DNA from: Nocardioides cynanchi
Lineage (GTDB): Bacteria > Actinomycetota > Actinomycetes > Propionibacteriales > Nocardioidaceae
Assembly: GCF_008761635.1 (NCBI RefSeq)
Contig: NZ_CP044344.1
Location: 3,782,001-3,846,000, forward strand
DNA length: 64,000 nt
Reading direction: 5' to 3'
Shown: piece after piece, positions 54,276 to 63,557 of the stretch
Layout: each line of letters opens with the position of its first letter
Numbering within the stretch: position 1 is the first letter of the stretch
The notes under the pieces: generated by a model
What the model saw: the letters and a program-made list of their open reading frames with translations, nothing else
Databases searched by the model: none
Told to the model about the DNA's origin: nothing
Program-made: the position numbers and the translations under genes

Positions 54276-56689
54276 CGACCGTGGAGACGGGCGCCGGTTT
54301 CGCGCCCGCGGAGCGCGAGGACCTGGACAAGGTCGACAACGACCACACGCCGATGGGCCACGGCCGGATGCTGCGCAAGGAGGACCCCCGTTTCATCCGC
54401 GGCATGGGCAAGTACGTCGACGACATCCAGCTCAAGGGGATGCTCCACCTCGCGATCCTGAGGTCGCCGGTGGCGCACGCGAACATCGTCAGCATCGACG
54501 TGACAGCTGCCCAGGCCCATCCCAAGGTCAAGGCCGTGATCACCGGTGCCGACCTGGCCGAGAAGGGCCTGGCCTGGATGCCGACCCTGTCCAACGACGT
54601 CCAGGCGGTGCTGGCCACCGACAAGGTGCGCTTCCAGGGCCAGGAGGTCGCGTTCGTCGTCGCCGAGGACCGCTACTCCGCCCGCGACGCGCTGGAGCTG
54701 ATCGAGGTCGAGTACGACATCCTCAAGCCGGTCGTCGACGTGCGTACGGCGCTCGCGCCCGACGCGCCGATCATCCGCACCGACCTCGAGGGCAAGACCG
54801 ACAACCACTGCTTCGACTGGGAGACCGGCAACAAGGAGGAGACCGACGCGGTCTTCGCCCGGGCCGATGTCGTCGTCTCCGAGGACATCGTCTACCCGCG
54901 CGTCCACCCGGCGCCGATGGAGACCTGTGGCTGCGTGGCCGACTACGAGCGGGTCGGCGGCCAGCTGACGCTCTGGACGACCAGCCAGGCGCCGCACGCC
55001 CACCGCACCGTCTACGCCCTGGTGTCCGGGCTGCCCGAGCACAAGATCCGGGTGATCGCGCCCGACATCGGCGGCGGGTTCGGCAACAAGGTGCCGATCT
55101 ACCCCGGCTACGTCTGCGCGATCGTCGCGTCGCTGGTGATCGGCAAGCCCGTGAAGTGGATGGAGGACCGCTCGGAGAACCTCGTGTCCACCGGCTTCGC
55201 CCGCGACTACATCATGCGCGGCGAGATCGCGGCCACCAAGGAGGGCAAGATCCTCGCGATCCGCACCCACGTGATCGCCGACCACGGCGCCTTCAACGGC
55301 ACCGCGGCTCCGATCAAGTACCCCGCCGGCTTCTTCGGGGTGTTCACCGGCAGCTACGACCTCGAGGCGGCGTACTGCTCGATGACGGCGGTCTACACCA
55401 ACAAGGCCCCGGGCGGCGTCGCCTACGCGTGCTCGTTCCGGATCACCGAGGCGGTCTACCTCGTCGAGCGGATCGTGGACTGCCTGGCCCACGACCTGGA
55501 GATGGACCCGGTCGAGCTGCGCCGGAAGAACTTCATCCAGCCCGACCAGTTCCCCTACACGACCAAGACCGGCTGGGTCTACGACTCCGGTGAGTACGAA
55601 CGGGCGCTCGACGTGGCCCTCGACATCGCGGGGTACGACGAGCTGCGGCGCGAGCAGGCGGAGAAGCGCGCCAACGGCGAGCTGATGGGCATCGGCGTCG
55701 CGTTCTTCACCGAGGCCGTCGGCGCCGGGCCCCGCAAGGACATGGACATCCTCGGCCTCGGCATGGCCGACGGCGCGGAGCTCCGGGTGCACCCGACCGG
55801 CAAGGCCGCGGTCCGGCTGTCCTGCATGAGCCAGGGCCAGGGGCACGAGACGACGTTCGCCCAGATCATCGCCGAGGAGATCGGCATCCCGCCCGCCGAC
55901 ATCCAGGTGATCAACGGCGACACCGACCAGACGCCCTTCGGCCTGGGCACCTACGGCAGCCGGTCGACGCCGGTGTCGGGTGCCGCGGCCGCGCTGGTGG
56001 CCCGGAAGGTCCGCGACAAGGCGCAGATCATCGCCTCGGGGATGCTCGAGGTGTCGGTGACCGACCTCGAGTGGCAGAAGGGCTCGTTCGCCGTGAAGGG
56101 CGACCCGACCCGGTCGGTGACGATCCAGGACATCGCGATGCGGGCGCACGGCGCGGGCGACCTCCCCGAGGGCATCGAGGGCGGTCTCGAGGCCCAGATC
56201 TGCTACAACCCGGAGAACCTCACCTACCCGTTCGGCGCCTACATCTGCGTGGTCGACATCGACCCGGGCACCGCCGTGGTGAAGGTCCGCCGGTTCGTGG
56301 CGGTCGACGACTGCGGCACCCGGATCAACCCGATGATCATCGAGGGCCAGGTCCACGGCGGTCTCACCGACGGCGTGGGCATGGCGCTGATGGAGATGAT
56401 CTCCTTCGACGAGGACGGCAACTGCACGGCCGGCTCGCTGATGGACTACCTGATCCCGACCGCCCTCGAGGTGCCGCACTGGGAGACCGGGCACACCGTG
56501 ACCCCCTCACCGCACCACCCGATCGGGGCCAAGGGCGTCGGTGAGTCCGCGACCGTCGGCTCGCCGCCGGCCGTGGTCAACGCCGTGATCGACGCGCTCA
56601 AGCCCTTCGGGGTCCGGCACGCCGACATGCCGCTGACGCCGTCACGGGTCTGGGACGCGATGCAGGGCAACGCGACGCCGCCGATCTGA
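54272..56689 (+). CDS. coxL: aerobic CO dehydrogenase large (Mo-Cu) subunit, form I
   Basis: The 805-residue catalytic subunit binds the Mo-molybdopterin-cytosine dinucleotide with a bridging Cu. The active-site loop reads AYACSFR (384-390), matching the form I consensus AYXCSFR; Cys387 is the Cu ligand equivalent to Cys388 in Oligotropha CoxL. Other typical segments are IGGGFGNKVPIYPGYV, FGLGTYGSRSTPVSGAAAAL and the C-terminal IGAKGVGESATVGSPPAVVNAV with the proton-relay GVGE. Form II enzymes would show AYRGAGR. So CO oxidation to CO2 is the probable reaction. The next gene follows after 8 bases. Confidence 0.96.
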   Translation: MTTVETGAGFAPAEREDLDKVDNDHTPMGHGRMLRKEDPRFIRGMGKYVDDIQLKGMLHLAILRSPVAHANIVSIDVTAAQAHPKVKAVITGADLAEKGLAWMPTLSNDVQAVLATDKVRFQGQEVAFVVAEDRYSARDALELIEVEYDILKPVVDVRTALAPDAPIIRTDLEGKTDNHCFDWETGNKEETDAVFARADVVVSEDIVYPRVHPAPMETCGCVADYERVGGQLTLWTTSQAPHAHRTVYALVSGLPEHKIRVIAPDIGGGFGNKVPIYPGYVCAIVASLVIGKPVKWMEDRSENLVSTGFARDYIMRGEIAATKEGKILAIRTHVIADHGAFNGTAAPIKYPAGFFGVFTGSYDLEAAYCSMTAVYTNKAPGGVAYACSFRITEAVYLVERIVDCLAHDLEMDPVELRRKNFIQPDQFPYTTKTGWVYDSGEYERALDVALDIAGYDELRREQAEKRANGELMGIGVAFFTEAVGAGPRKDMDILGLGMADGAELRVHPTGKAAVRLSCMSQGQGHETTFAQIIAEEIGIPPADIQVINGDTDQTPFGLGTYGSRSTPVSGAAAALVARKVRDKAQIIASGMLEVSVTDLEWQKGSFAVKGDPTRSVTIQDIAMRAHGAGDLPEGIEGGLEAQICYNPENLTYPFGAYICVVDIDPGTAVVKVRRFVAVDDCGTRINPMIIEGQVHGGLTDGVGMALMEMISFDEDGNCTAGSLMDYLIPTALEVPHWETGHTVTPSPHHPIGAKGVGESATVGSPPAVVNAVIDALKPFGVRHADMPLTPSRVWDAMQGNATPPI

Positions 56690-56697
56690 GGAGCACG

Positions 56698-57603
56698 ATG
56701 ACGAGCAGCATCGCCCAGACGATCGCCGGGCGGGCCGACGAGCTGACCCGCTCGGGGGTGCCGTTCGTCCAGGCCACGGTGGTCCGGGCGCAGGGGGCGA
56801 ACTCGGCGCGGCCCGGCGACCGGGCGATCATCCTGGCCGACGGCTCGATGGAGGGCTTCGTCGGTGGCCAGTGCGCCGCGGGCTCGGTGCGGACCGCTGC
56901 CCTCGGCGCGCTCAGCTCGGGGGAGAGCCTGCTGCTGCGGGTGCTGCCGGACGACAGTGCGGCCTTCCCCGACTCACCCGGGGCCACGGTCGTCGTCAAC
57001 CCCTGCCTGTCCGGAGGAGCCTTGGAGATCTACCTCGAGCCGCTGCTGCCGTCCCCCCGACTGCACCTGGTCGGCTCGTCGCCGACCGCCGAGGCGGTGG
57101 CGTCACTGGCGCCTGCGCTCGGTTTCGTGGTGGAGCGGGCGCCCGCGGACGCGGCTCCGGTGGGGGCCACCGTGGTCCTGGTCTCGAGCCACGGCGGCGA
57201 CGAGCCGGGCGCCGTACGCCGGGCCCTCGACGCCGACGTCGGGTTCGTCGGCGTCGTCTGCAGCCGGACCCGCGGGCAGGCGCTGCTCGACGAGCTCGCC
57301 CTCTCGCCCGACCAGGCGGCTCGGGTGCACGTCCACGTCGGGCTGGACATCGGAGCGCGCACGGCTCCCGAGGTCGCGCTGTCGATCCTGGCCGAGGTGG
57401 TCCGCGAGATCCGGGTCGGAGGACTGGCCGGCCCGGCGCTCGACGCGGTCATAGCCGCTGCGCCGACGACGGCGATCGACCCGGTCTGCGGGATGACCGT
57501 GACCGTCGGGCCGGACACCGCGCACGCGGTGGTCGACGGCCTGGACCACTGGTTCTGCATGCCGGGCTGCCGCGACACCTTCCTGGCGGACCACGCGTCG
57601 TGA
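56698..57603 (+). CDS. XdhC/CoxF-like Mo-enzyme maturation protein with C-terminal YHS domain
   Basis: The 301-residue protein has an XdhC/CoxI N-terminal part (about 1-100; VVRAQGANSARPGDRAIILADG with FVGGQCAAGS), a Rossmann-type XdhC_C part (about 118-245; LHLVGSSPTAEAVASLAPAL), and a C-terminal YHS-type domain (about 258-301; DPVCGMTVTVG and DHWFCMPGCRDTFLADH) whose Cys residues could bind metal. The first two parts help insert or sulfurate the Mo cofactor of hydroxylases. The YHS extension is unusual for this family, and copper delivery to the Mo-Cu site is one idea. The stop overlaps the next start. Confidence 0.85.
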   Translation: MTSSIAQTIAGRADELTRSGVPFVQATVVRAQGANSARPGDRAIILADGSMEGFVGGQCAAGSVRTAALGALSSGESLLLRVLPDDSAAFPDSPGATVVVNPCLSGGALEIYLEPLLPSPRLHLVGSSPTAEAVASLAPALGFVVERAPADAAPVGATVVLVSSHGGDEPGAVRRALDADVGFVGVVCSRTRGQALLDELALSPDQAARVHVHVGLDIGARTAPEVALSILAEVVREIRVGGLAGPALDAVIAAAPTTAIDPVCGMTVTVGPDTAHAVVDGLDHWFCMPGCRDTFLADHAS

Positions 57604-58201
57604 GCGACGGCCTGCACGACGGTGTGGCCGCCCTGGTGCTGGCCGCCGGCGCCTCGCGGCGTCTCGGCACACCCAAGCAGCTGCTGGACTACCGAGGGGG
57701 GACCCTGCTCGACGCCACCCTGGCCACGGTCCGGGCCGCCGGCTTCGAGCAGGTCGTGGTCGCGCTGGGCGGCGCGGCCGACCAGGTGCGCGACCGGCTC
57801 GACCTGGGCGACCTCGACGTCGTGGTCAACCCGGACTTCGCCGACGGCTGTGCCACGTCGATCCGGTCCGGACTCGACCACGTGCACCCTGCGATGCACG
57901 GACTCGTGCTGTTGCTCGGCGACCAGCCGGGGGTCACCGTCGACGCGATCGTCGCCCTGGTCGCGGGGAGCCGGTGCCACGAGGTCGGCGTCTGCTCCTA
58001 CGACGACGGTCTCGGTCACCCGCTGTGGTTCGATCGGAGCATGTGGGAGACGCTGCGCGGGCTGCACGGCGACAAGGCTGTCTGGAAGCTCGTGGACGCC
58101 GGTGAAGCCGGCGCGGACGTGGTCCGGGTGCAGGTGCCCGGCGCCGTACCCCGTGACGTCGACACGTGGGAGGACTACCAGGCACTGCTGAGGGAGGCCG
58201 A

Positions 58202-58205
<4 letters not shown>
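57600..58205 (+). CDS. MobA/MocA-like nucleotidyltransferase (molybdopterin cytidylyltransferase-like)
   Basis: The 201-residue protein has the NTP-transferase start AALVLAAGASRRLGTPKQLLDYRG, the Asp-containing LVLLLGDQPGVTVDAIV strand and a final GAVPRDVDTWEDY segment, as in MocA and related enzymes that attach CMP to molybdopterin. Molybdenum hydroxylases such as CO dehydrogenase use the cytosine dinucleotide form of the cofactor, which fits its place in the cox operon. GTG 57600 overlaps the stop of the XdhC-like gene; its stop overlaps coxD (GTGA). Confidence 0.88.
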
Positions 58206-59086
<881 letters not shown>

Positions 59087-59091
59087 CGGCT

Positions 59092-60327
59092 GTGGCGGGC
59101 ACGACTGCTGGCGGCGCCCTGCTCGGCGGCGTGGACCGGGCCGCCCTGGTCGCTGCCCTGGGCGACCGGCTGCGGCGGGCCGGGGTGCCCGTGACGCTGA
59201 CCTCGATGACCACCTTCGCCGACGCGCTCGGCGCGGCGCCCCCGGCGACGGTGGACGAGCTCTACTGGCTGGGCCGGCTCACCCTGGTCTTCCGGCACGA
59301 GGAGCTGCCGGCGTTCGAGAAGGTCTTCGACGCGGCGTTCCGCGACGCGCTGCTGCCGGTCGACCCGCACGCCCGGCGCAGCCCGCGTGACCAGCCCGAG
59401 AGCAAGGACGACGTGCTGCGGTCGATGGCGCTCGAGGCCCGGGGGGACGACCTCGGTTCGTCGCTGCCGTGGCACACGCTGCCCCGGACGGAGCCGTCCG
59501 CCGACGACGGGTCCGACGAGGTGCGCCGGCTCCCCGAGCCGTTGCCGAGTGCGGTCGCCGCGCTGTCCGAGACGCCGCTCGACGAGCTCGACCCCGACCA
59601 GCTGGCCCTGCTCGGCCGCTGGCTGGAGGCGTCCGCGCACCGCTGGCCGACCCGGCGGAGCCGACGCACCCAGGTCCGCGGCGGAGGGCAGCGGGTCGCG
59701 ATGCGGGAGACGATCGCCGCCTCACGACGGACCGGCTGGGAGCCCTTCGAGCTCAAGCACCACCATCCGGTACGACGCCCGCTCACCGTGACCCTGCTGG
59801 TCGACGTGAGCCAGTCGATGCAGAGCTGGTCGAGCGCCTACCTCCATCTGATGCGGGCCTTCGCCCGCACCCGTCGCGCCGAGACCTTCGCCTTCTCCAC
59901 GTCGCTGACCCGCCTGACCCCGGCCCTCTCGCACCACTCCGCGTCGGTCGCCGTGGCCCGGGCCGGCGAGGAGGTCGTCGACCGGTACGGCGGGACCCAC
60001 CTGGCCGCCAGCCTCTCCGAGCTGCTGGCCTCCCGGCACGGGAACGCCGTCCGCGGCGGTGTCCTGGTGATCGCCTCCGACGGCTGGGACAGCGACCCTC
60101 CCGAGGCGCTGGCCGCAGCGATGGCCCGCGCCGCCCGCCGCGCGCGGCGGGTCGTCTGGCTCAACCCGCGCGCCGCGGCCAGCGGTTTCCAGCCGCTCGT
60201 GGGCTCGATGGCGGCGGCCCTGCCCTACTGCGACGCGTTCCTCCCCGCCGACCGGCTCTCCGCGCTCCCCGAGGTGTTCGACGCGATCGCCGGCGGTCAG
60301 CCGGCGGGCAGCGGCCGCGGGGTCTGA
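59092..60327 (+). CDS. coxE: CoxE-like VWA-domain protein
   Basis: The 411-residue protein has an N-terminal helical part (about 1-210; LVAALGDRLRRAGVPVTLTSM and DELYWLGRLTLVFRHEE) and a C-terminal VWA domain (about 225-405) with MIDAS motif DVSQS in VTLLVDVSQSMQSW. GGTHLAASL and SDGWD complete the metal site. This is the CoxE arrangement, the CoxD partner for CO dehydrogenase maturation. GTG 59092 follows coxD by 5 bases. No coxG or coxK gene follows; the operon ends here, converging with an acyltransferase gene by 31 bases. Confidence 0.9.
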   Translation: MAGTTAGGALLGGVDRAALVAALGDRLRRAGVPVTLTSMTTFADALGAAPPATVDELYWLGRLTLVFRHEELPAFEKVFDAAFRDALLPVDPHARRSPRDQPESKDDVLRSMALEARGDDLGSSLPWHTLPRTEPSADDGSDEVRRLPEPLPSAVAALSETPLDELDPDQLALLGRWLEASAHRWPTRRSRRTQVRGGGQRVAMRETIAASRRTGWEPFELKHHHPVRRPLTVTLLVDVSQSMQSWSSAYLHLMRAFARTRRAETFAFSTSLTRLTPALSHHSASVAVARAGEEVVDRYGGTHLAASLSELLASRHGNAVRGGVLVIASDGWDSDPPEALAAAMARAARRARRVVWLNPRAAASGFQPLVGSMAAALPYCDAFLPADRLSALPEVFDAIAGGQPAGSGRGV

Positions 60328-61463
60328 ACCGCGCTGACGGGGTCGCCGACGAGCACGTCGTCGGTGTCGCGCTCGGGCCGTCGCAGGAACGGCTCCTCCA
60401 CGTAGCGCCAGGAGAGCTCGGCCAGCACCAGCGCCGGCACGGTCACGACCACCAGCGCGAGCGGCCACGCCATCGAGGTGAAGTAGACCGTCACCGCGAT
60501 CGGGCAGTTCCACAGGTAGATCCCGTAGGACCGTCGCCCCAGCCACCGCAACCACGGCGCCGACAGCACCGGTACGCCGGTCTCGGCCCCGGCCACGACC
60601 CAGACCAGCGCTCCCGTGGCCGCGACCGTGACGACCTGCTGGGCCAGCCAGTTCACCATCGGCACCGCCAGCACGAGGCACGCAGCAGCGGCCACCGCGG
60701 GGACCACCGGGAACGGCGCATCCGGCCGCCGGCCGGTGGTGGTCAGGGCGACGGCGATCACCGCCCCGACCAGGAGGGCGAAGGCGTTGACGTCGGTCCC
60801 CGAGTAGACCCGGAGCTCACTGGCGCCGTGCACGGTGAGGGCGACATGGGTCGCCAGCGAGAGAACGGCCCCGATGACGCTGACGGCCGCGAGGAACCGG
60901 CGCCCGCGAGACAGGGCCACGATGACCAGCACCGGCCAGAGGAGATAGAACTGCTCCTCGACCGCCAGCGACCAGGTCCCGGTCAGCACACCCAGGGCGC
61001 CGGGTCGTGGGTGGCTCATCAACGCCGGGTACCAGTTCCCGACGTACGAGACGGCCAGGACGGCGTCCTTCGTGGTCAGGAAGCCGGGGTTGCGGACGAC
61101 CAGCGCGAGCAGGCAGATGACACCGGTCGACACCAGGAACGCCGGCGCGAGCCGCCGCAGGCGGCGGGCGTAGAAGCCGCGTACCGAGATCCGCCCCGTG
61201 CGGCCCCGCTCCTCGACGAGCAGGGTCGTGATCAGGAAGCCGGAGAGCACGAAGAAGACGGTGACGCCGACCCGCCCCGCGGTGCCGCTCCACGGCACCC
61301 GGCCGTGGTCCAGGAGCACCAGGGCGATCGCCACCCCGCGCAGGCCGTCCAGGCCCGGCCGGTGCCCGAGTCGCCAACGCATCGTCACATCATCGGCAAC
61401 CCGGACGTCCGTGTCAGCCGAACCGGCAACCCGCCCCGACGAGGCTGCCACGTGGTCCGACAC
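60297..61463 (-). CDS. acyltransferase family 3 membrane protein (OafA/YrhL-like)
   Basis: The 388-residue protein has about ten membrane helices with the AT3 start RLGHRPGLDGLRGVAIALVL (the R-X10-H pattern) and LLDHGRVPW where the catalytic His sits. VTVFFVLSGFLITTLLVEE follows, and FYARRLRRLAPAF is the R/R-X signature. Such enzymes acetylate or acylate surface glycans or antibiotics. The start is uncertain: GTG 61463 gives an extra 27 residues without conserved features, ATG 61382 (MRWRLGHRPG) is the other candidate. Its end overlaps coxE by 31 bases. Confidence 0.88.
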   Translation of the reverse strand: MSDHVAASSGRVAGSADTDVRVADDVTMRWRLGHRPGLDGLRGVAIALVLLDHGRVPWSGTAGRVGVTVFFVLSGFLITTLLVEERGRTGRISVRGFYARRLRRLAPAFLVSTGVICLLALVVRNPGFLTTKDAVLAVSYVGNWYPALMSHPRPGALGVLTGTWSLAVEEQFYLLWPVLVIVALSRGRRFLAAVSVIGAVLSLATHVALTVHGASELRVYSGTDVNAFALLVGAVIAVALTTTGRRPDAPFPVVPAVAAAACLVLAVPMVNWLAQQVVTVAATGALVWVVAGAETGVPVLSAPWLRWLGRRSYGIYLWNCPIAVTVYFTSMAWPLALVVVTVPALVLAELSWRYVEEPFLRRPERDTDDVLVGDPVSAVQTPRPLPAG

Positions 61464-61505
61464 TGCCGGCCGGGCCCGGCGCTCTGGTTGGGCGCCGAGC
61501 GCGGC

Positions 61506-62048
61506 TCACGTGCGGTCGCGCAGGCGGTAGACGGCTGCGACCTTCCCGCCCTCGACCTCCACCGGGGCGTCGGGCCCCGCCCCGAGCCGGAGCAGCCAGG
61601 TGGCCAGGTCGCCGGTGTCGACCGGGGGGAAGGCCGGCGCCTGCAGCAGCGTCCACTCCTGTCGCTCCGCGAGCCGGCCTCCGACCCGTCTCCGCCCGGG
61701 CACGGTGCCGTCGTGGTGGATGGTCAGGCTGTTCCTGGTGGTCCGCACCTCGGTGATCCGGTCGAAGGGGATCACGACTCCGGCGCCGTCTCCCACGCCC
61801 TCGTGGGAGACCGTCATCCACGTACGCCGGCCGAGGCGCCGTACCAGCACGACGGCCCCGACGGCGACGACGACCAGGAACCACGTGTTGCCTGCCGAGA
61901 GCCCGTGCGCGACCACCGCGCGCACCCAGATCGCGACCAGCACGAGGCCCGCGACCACGGGGGCCGCCGCCAGGGCCAGGGGCGCACGGAGCTCGACCCG
62001 GCCGGTCCGGTCGAGCTTGTCCTGCCACTGCGTGGTCGCGTCCGGCAC
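61506..62048 (-). CDS. membrane protein with PH-like domain
   Basis: The 180-residue protein has two helices near the start (LALAAAPVVAGLVLVAIWVRA and TWFLVVVAVGAVVLVRR) and a soluble C-terminal part resembling bacterial PH (bPH) domains (TWMTVSHEGVGDGAGVVIPFDRITEVRTTRN and SLTIHHDGTV). Its role is unknown. GTG 62048 is preceded by TAGGCT (minus strand, 62060-62055) 6 bases away; the hexamer overlaps the stop codon of the PIG-L gene, so it may have its own leaderless promoter while reading through from upstream. Confidence 0.75.
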   Translation of the reverse strand: MPDATTQWQDKLDRTGRVELRAPLALAAAPVVAGLVLVAIWVRAVVAHGLSAGNTWFLVVVAVGAVVLVRRLGRRTWMTVSHEGVGDGAGVVIPFDRITEVRTTRNSLTIHHDGTVPGRRRVGGRLAERQEWTLLQAPAFPPVDTGDLATWLLRLGAGPDAPVEVEGGKVAAVYRLRDRT

Positions 62049-62054
62049 ACCCCG

Positions 62055-62060
62055 AGCCTA
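62055..62060 (-). promoter_or_regulatory. -10 hexamer of a probable leaderless transcript for the PH-like gene
   Basis: TAGGCT on the minus strand ends 6 bases before GTG 62048; its first three bases are the stop codon of the PIG-L gene. Confidence 0.4.
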
Positions 62061-62828
62061 GGCCGCGCCGACGTCCCCGCCGGTGGCCTCGCCCGTCAAC
62101 GGGGTGCGAGGGCCCGAACGCACGTACCACTCGGTGCCGAGCAGGGCGGTTCGCGCCGCCGGCGACAACCCGGCCACCAGCCCCGGCAGGGCGCCCCGCG
62201 CGACCTCGGAGGCGTGGGCGAGCACGGCCGCGACCTTCTGCTCCAGCCAGGGGCCGACGTCGAGGCGCAGGGTGACCTCGTCGTCGGGCATCGTGTACGC
62301 CGCCTTGACCGCGCCGACGATCTCGCGGAGGGCCGGCAGCGCCGAGCGGGGATGGGTGGCCAGCCAGACCTCTCGCGGTCGCCAGGGCGGTCCGGACTCC
62401 GGGTAGAGCAGCTCCAGCCCGGCGGCCTCGACGGCGAGCATCGTGATCCGGTGGGTGTGGACGTGGTCGGGGTGGCCGGTCAGCCCGCCGTACGCGTCGT
62501 GGGTGACCACGAGGTCGGGCCGCAGCTCACGGACGTGGGCGACCAGCCGCCCCACGGCCTCGTCGAGCGGAGTGTCGATCAGCCGCGCGCACCCGGGGGC
62601 CGACTCCGGCACCCGGGCGTCTGCGTAGCCGAGCATCCGGGGCCGGCCGGCGCCGAGGACCCGCAGCGCCGCGGCCAGCTCGCGGGAGCGGGACGAGTCG
62701 GCGGCCCAGGTGGCGGTCACCACCCGGGCGAGCCCACCCGCGGCCGCCTGCCGGGCCAGCAGCCCGCCCGCCGCCAGCGACTCGTCGTCGGGGTGCGCGA
62801 AGACCGCGAGCAGGCTCGGATCTGCCAC
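62058..62828 (-). CDS. PIG-L/LmbE-family deacetylase
   Basis: The 256-residue zinc hydrolase has the PIG-L start LLAVFAHPDDESLAAGG with the AHPDDE motif and the second site TGHPDHVHTH. Related enzymes remove N-acetyl groups (MshB, Mca, glycopeptide deacetylases). The substrate here is unknown; it differs from mca in the first motif region and lacks the KGA continuation. GTG 62828 (VADPSLLAVF) is preferred to ATG 62873 because GGAGGTGG lies upstream at a suitable distance and the longer form would overlap the divergent gene start at 62872. Confidence 0.85.
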   Translation of the reverse strand: MADPSLLAVFAHPDDESLAAGGLLARQAAAGGLARVVTATWAADSSRSRELAAALRVLGAGRPRMLGYADARVPESAPGCARLIDTPLDEAVGRLVAHVRELRPDLVVTHDAYGGLTGHPDHVHTHRITMLAVEAAGLELLYPESGPPWRPREVWLATHPRSALPALREIVGAVKAAYTMPDDEVTLRLDVGPWLEQKVAAVLAHASEVARGALPGLVAGLSPAARTALLGTEWYVRSGPRTPLTGEATGGDVGAA

Positions 62829-62859
62829 CGCTCGGCCACCTCCGTCCCGATGCCGAACG

Positions 62860-62865
62860 TAGGCT
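62860..62865 (+). promoter_or_regulatory. -10 hexamer of a probable leaderless transcript for the gene at 62872
   Basis: TAGGCT is 6 bases before ATG 62872 with no ribosome site. Confidence 0.45.
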
Positions 62866-62871
62866 AGTGCC

Positions 62872-63219
62872 ATGACCGAGGCAGCCGACCCGATCGCCTA
62901 CACGACCCTGACCGCGGGCACTCCGGTGCAGACCGGCGAGGGCGAGACCTTCGGCACGGTTGCCGCCGTGCTCACCGTCAAGCAGGTCGACGTCTTCGAC
63001 GGCATCGTGGTCGCGACCGAGCAGGGCACGCGGTTCGTGGACGCCGACCACGTCGGCGCGATCTTCACGACGTACGTGCGGACCACCCTCACCTCCGAGC
63101 AGGTGGCCGCCCTGCCCGAGCCCGACGGGTCGGTCACCTACCGGGCCAAGGCCTCCGGCTCGCTCGTGGACCGGCTCGGCCGGATGCTCGGCATCGGCCC
63201 GTTCAAGCGCGAGCGCTAG
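62872..63219 (+). CDS. small protein, PRC-barrel-like
   Basis: The 115-residue soluble protein has a beta-rich pattern: TPVQTGEGETFGTVAAVLTVKQVDVFDGIVV resembles a PRC-barrel or DUF2171-like fold (a start, a GxVxxV turn and DGIVV). The middle RFVDADHVGAIFTTYVRTTL and a C-terminal helix-like LVDRLGRMLGIGPFKRER follow. No catalytic motif is seen. The TAGGCT hexamer 6 bases before ATG 62872 implies a leaderless mRNA. A role in the envelope or ribosome is only a guess from similar families. Confidence 0.7.
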   Translation: MTEAADPIAYTTLTAGTPVQTGEGETFGTVAAVLTVKQVDVFDGIVVATEQGTRFVDADHVGAIFTTYVRTTLTSEQVAALPEPDGSVTYRAKASGSLVDRLGRMLGIGPFKRER

Positions 63220-63318
63220 CCGGTCGTCGTCGGCGGCGGCCCCTGCTGTTCACCCCTGAGTCGGACTTTTCGGCCCGTCGGTTCGCGTAACGGCCGCGGA
63301 AGGAGGAGACTGGCAGTG

Positions 63319-63537
63319 ATGGCTACCTCAAGCGGGGCACGGCGGCATCTCGCCAGCAGCCCCTTCCAGCCCGATCCCGAGCCGACGATCGAGACGTTCG
63401 AGGTCAGTGACCTCGTCTCCCACGACTCCCACGGGATGGGTCGGGTGACCAACGTCGAGGCGCACGCGGTGACCGTCGACTTCAAGACGCACAAGCTCCG
63501 GATCACCAGCCCGTACCACAAGCTCTCGAAGCTCTAG
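63319..63537 (+). CDS. small conserved actinobacterial protein (CarD-turn-like sequence)
   Basis: The 72-residue protein has a charged N-terminus and then a conserved C-terminal part with FEVSDLVSHDSHGMGRVTNVE, VTVDFKTHKLRI and TSPYHKLSKL; the VSDLVSHDSHGMGRV portion is like the start of CarD/TRCF interaction domains. Such short proteins occur widely in actinobacteria. GGAGGAG lies about 12 bases before ATG 63319; GTG 63316 is an alternative start one codon earlier. Function is unknown. Confidence 0.75.
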   Translation: MATSSGARRHLASSPFQPDPEPTIETFEVSDLVSHDSHGMGRVTNVEAHAVTVDFKTHKLRITSPYHKLSKL

Positions 63538-63557
63538 GCCCCTCGCGGCCGGGGCGG

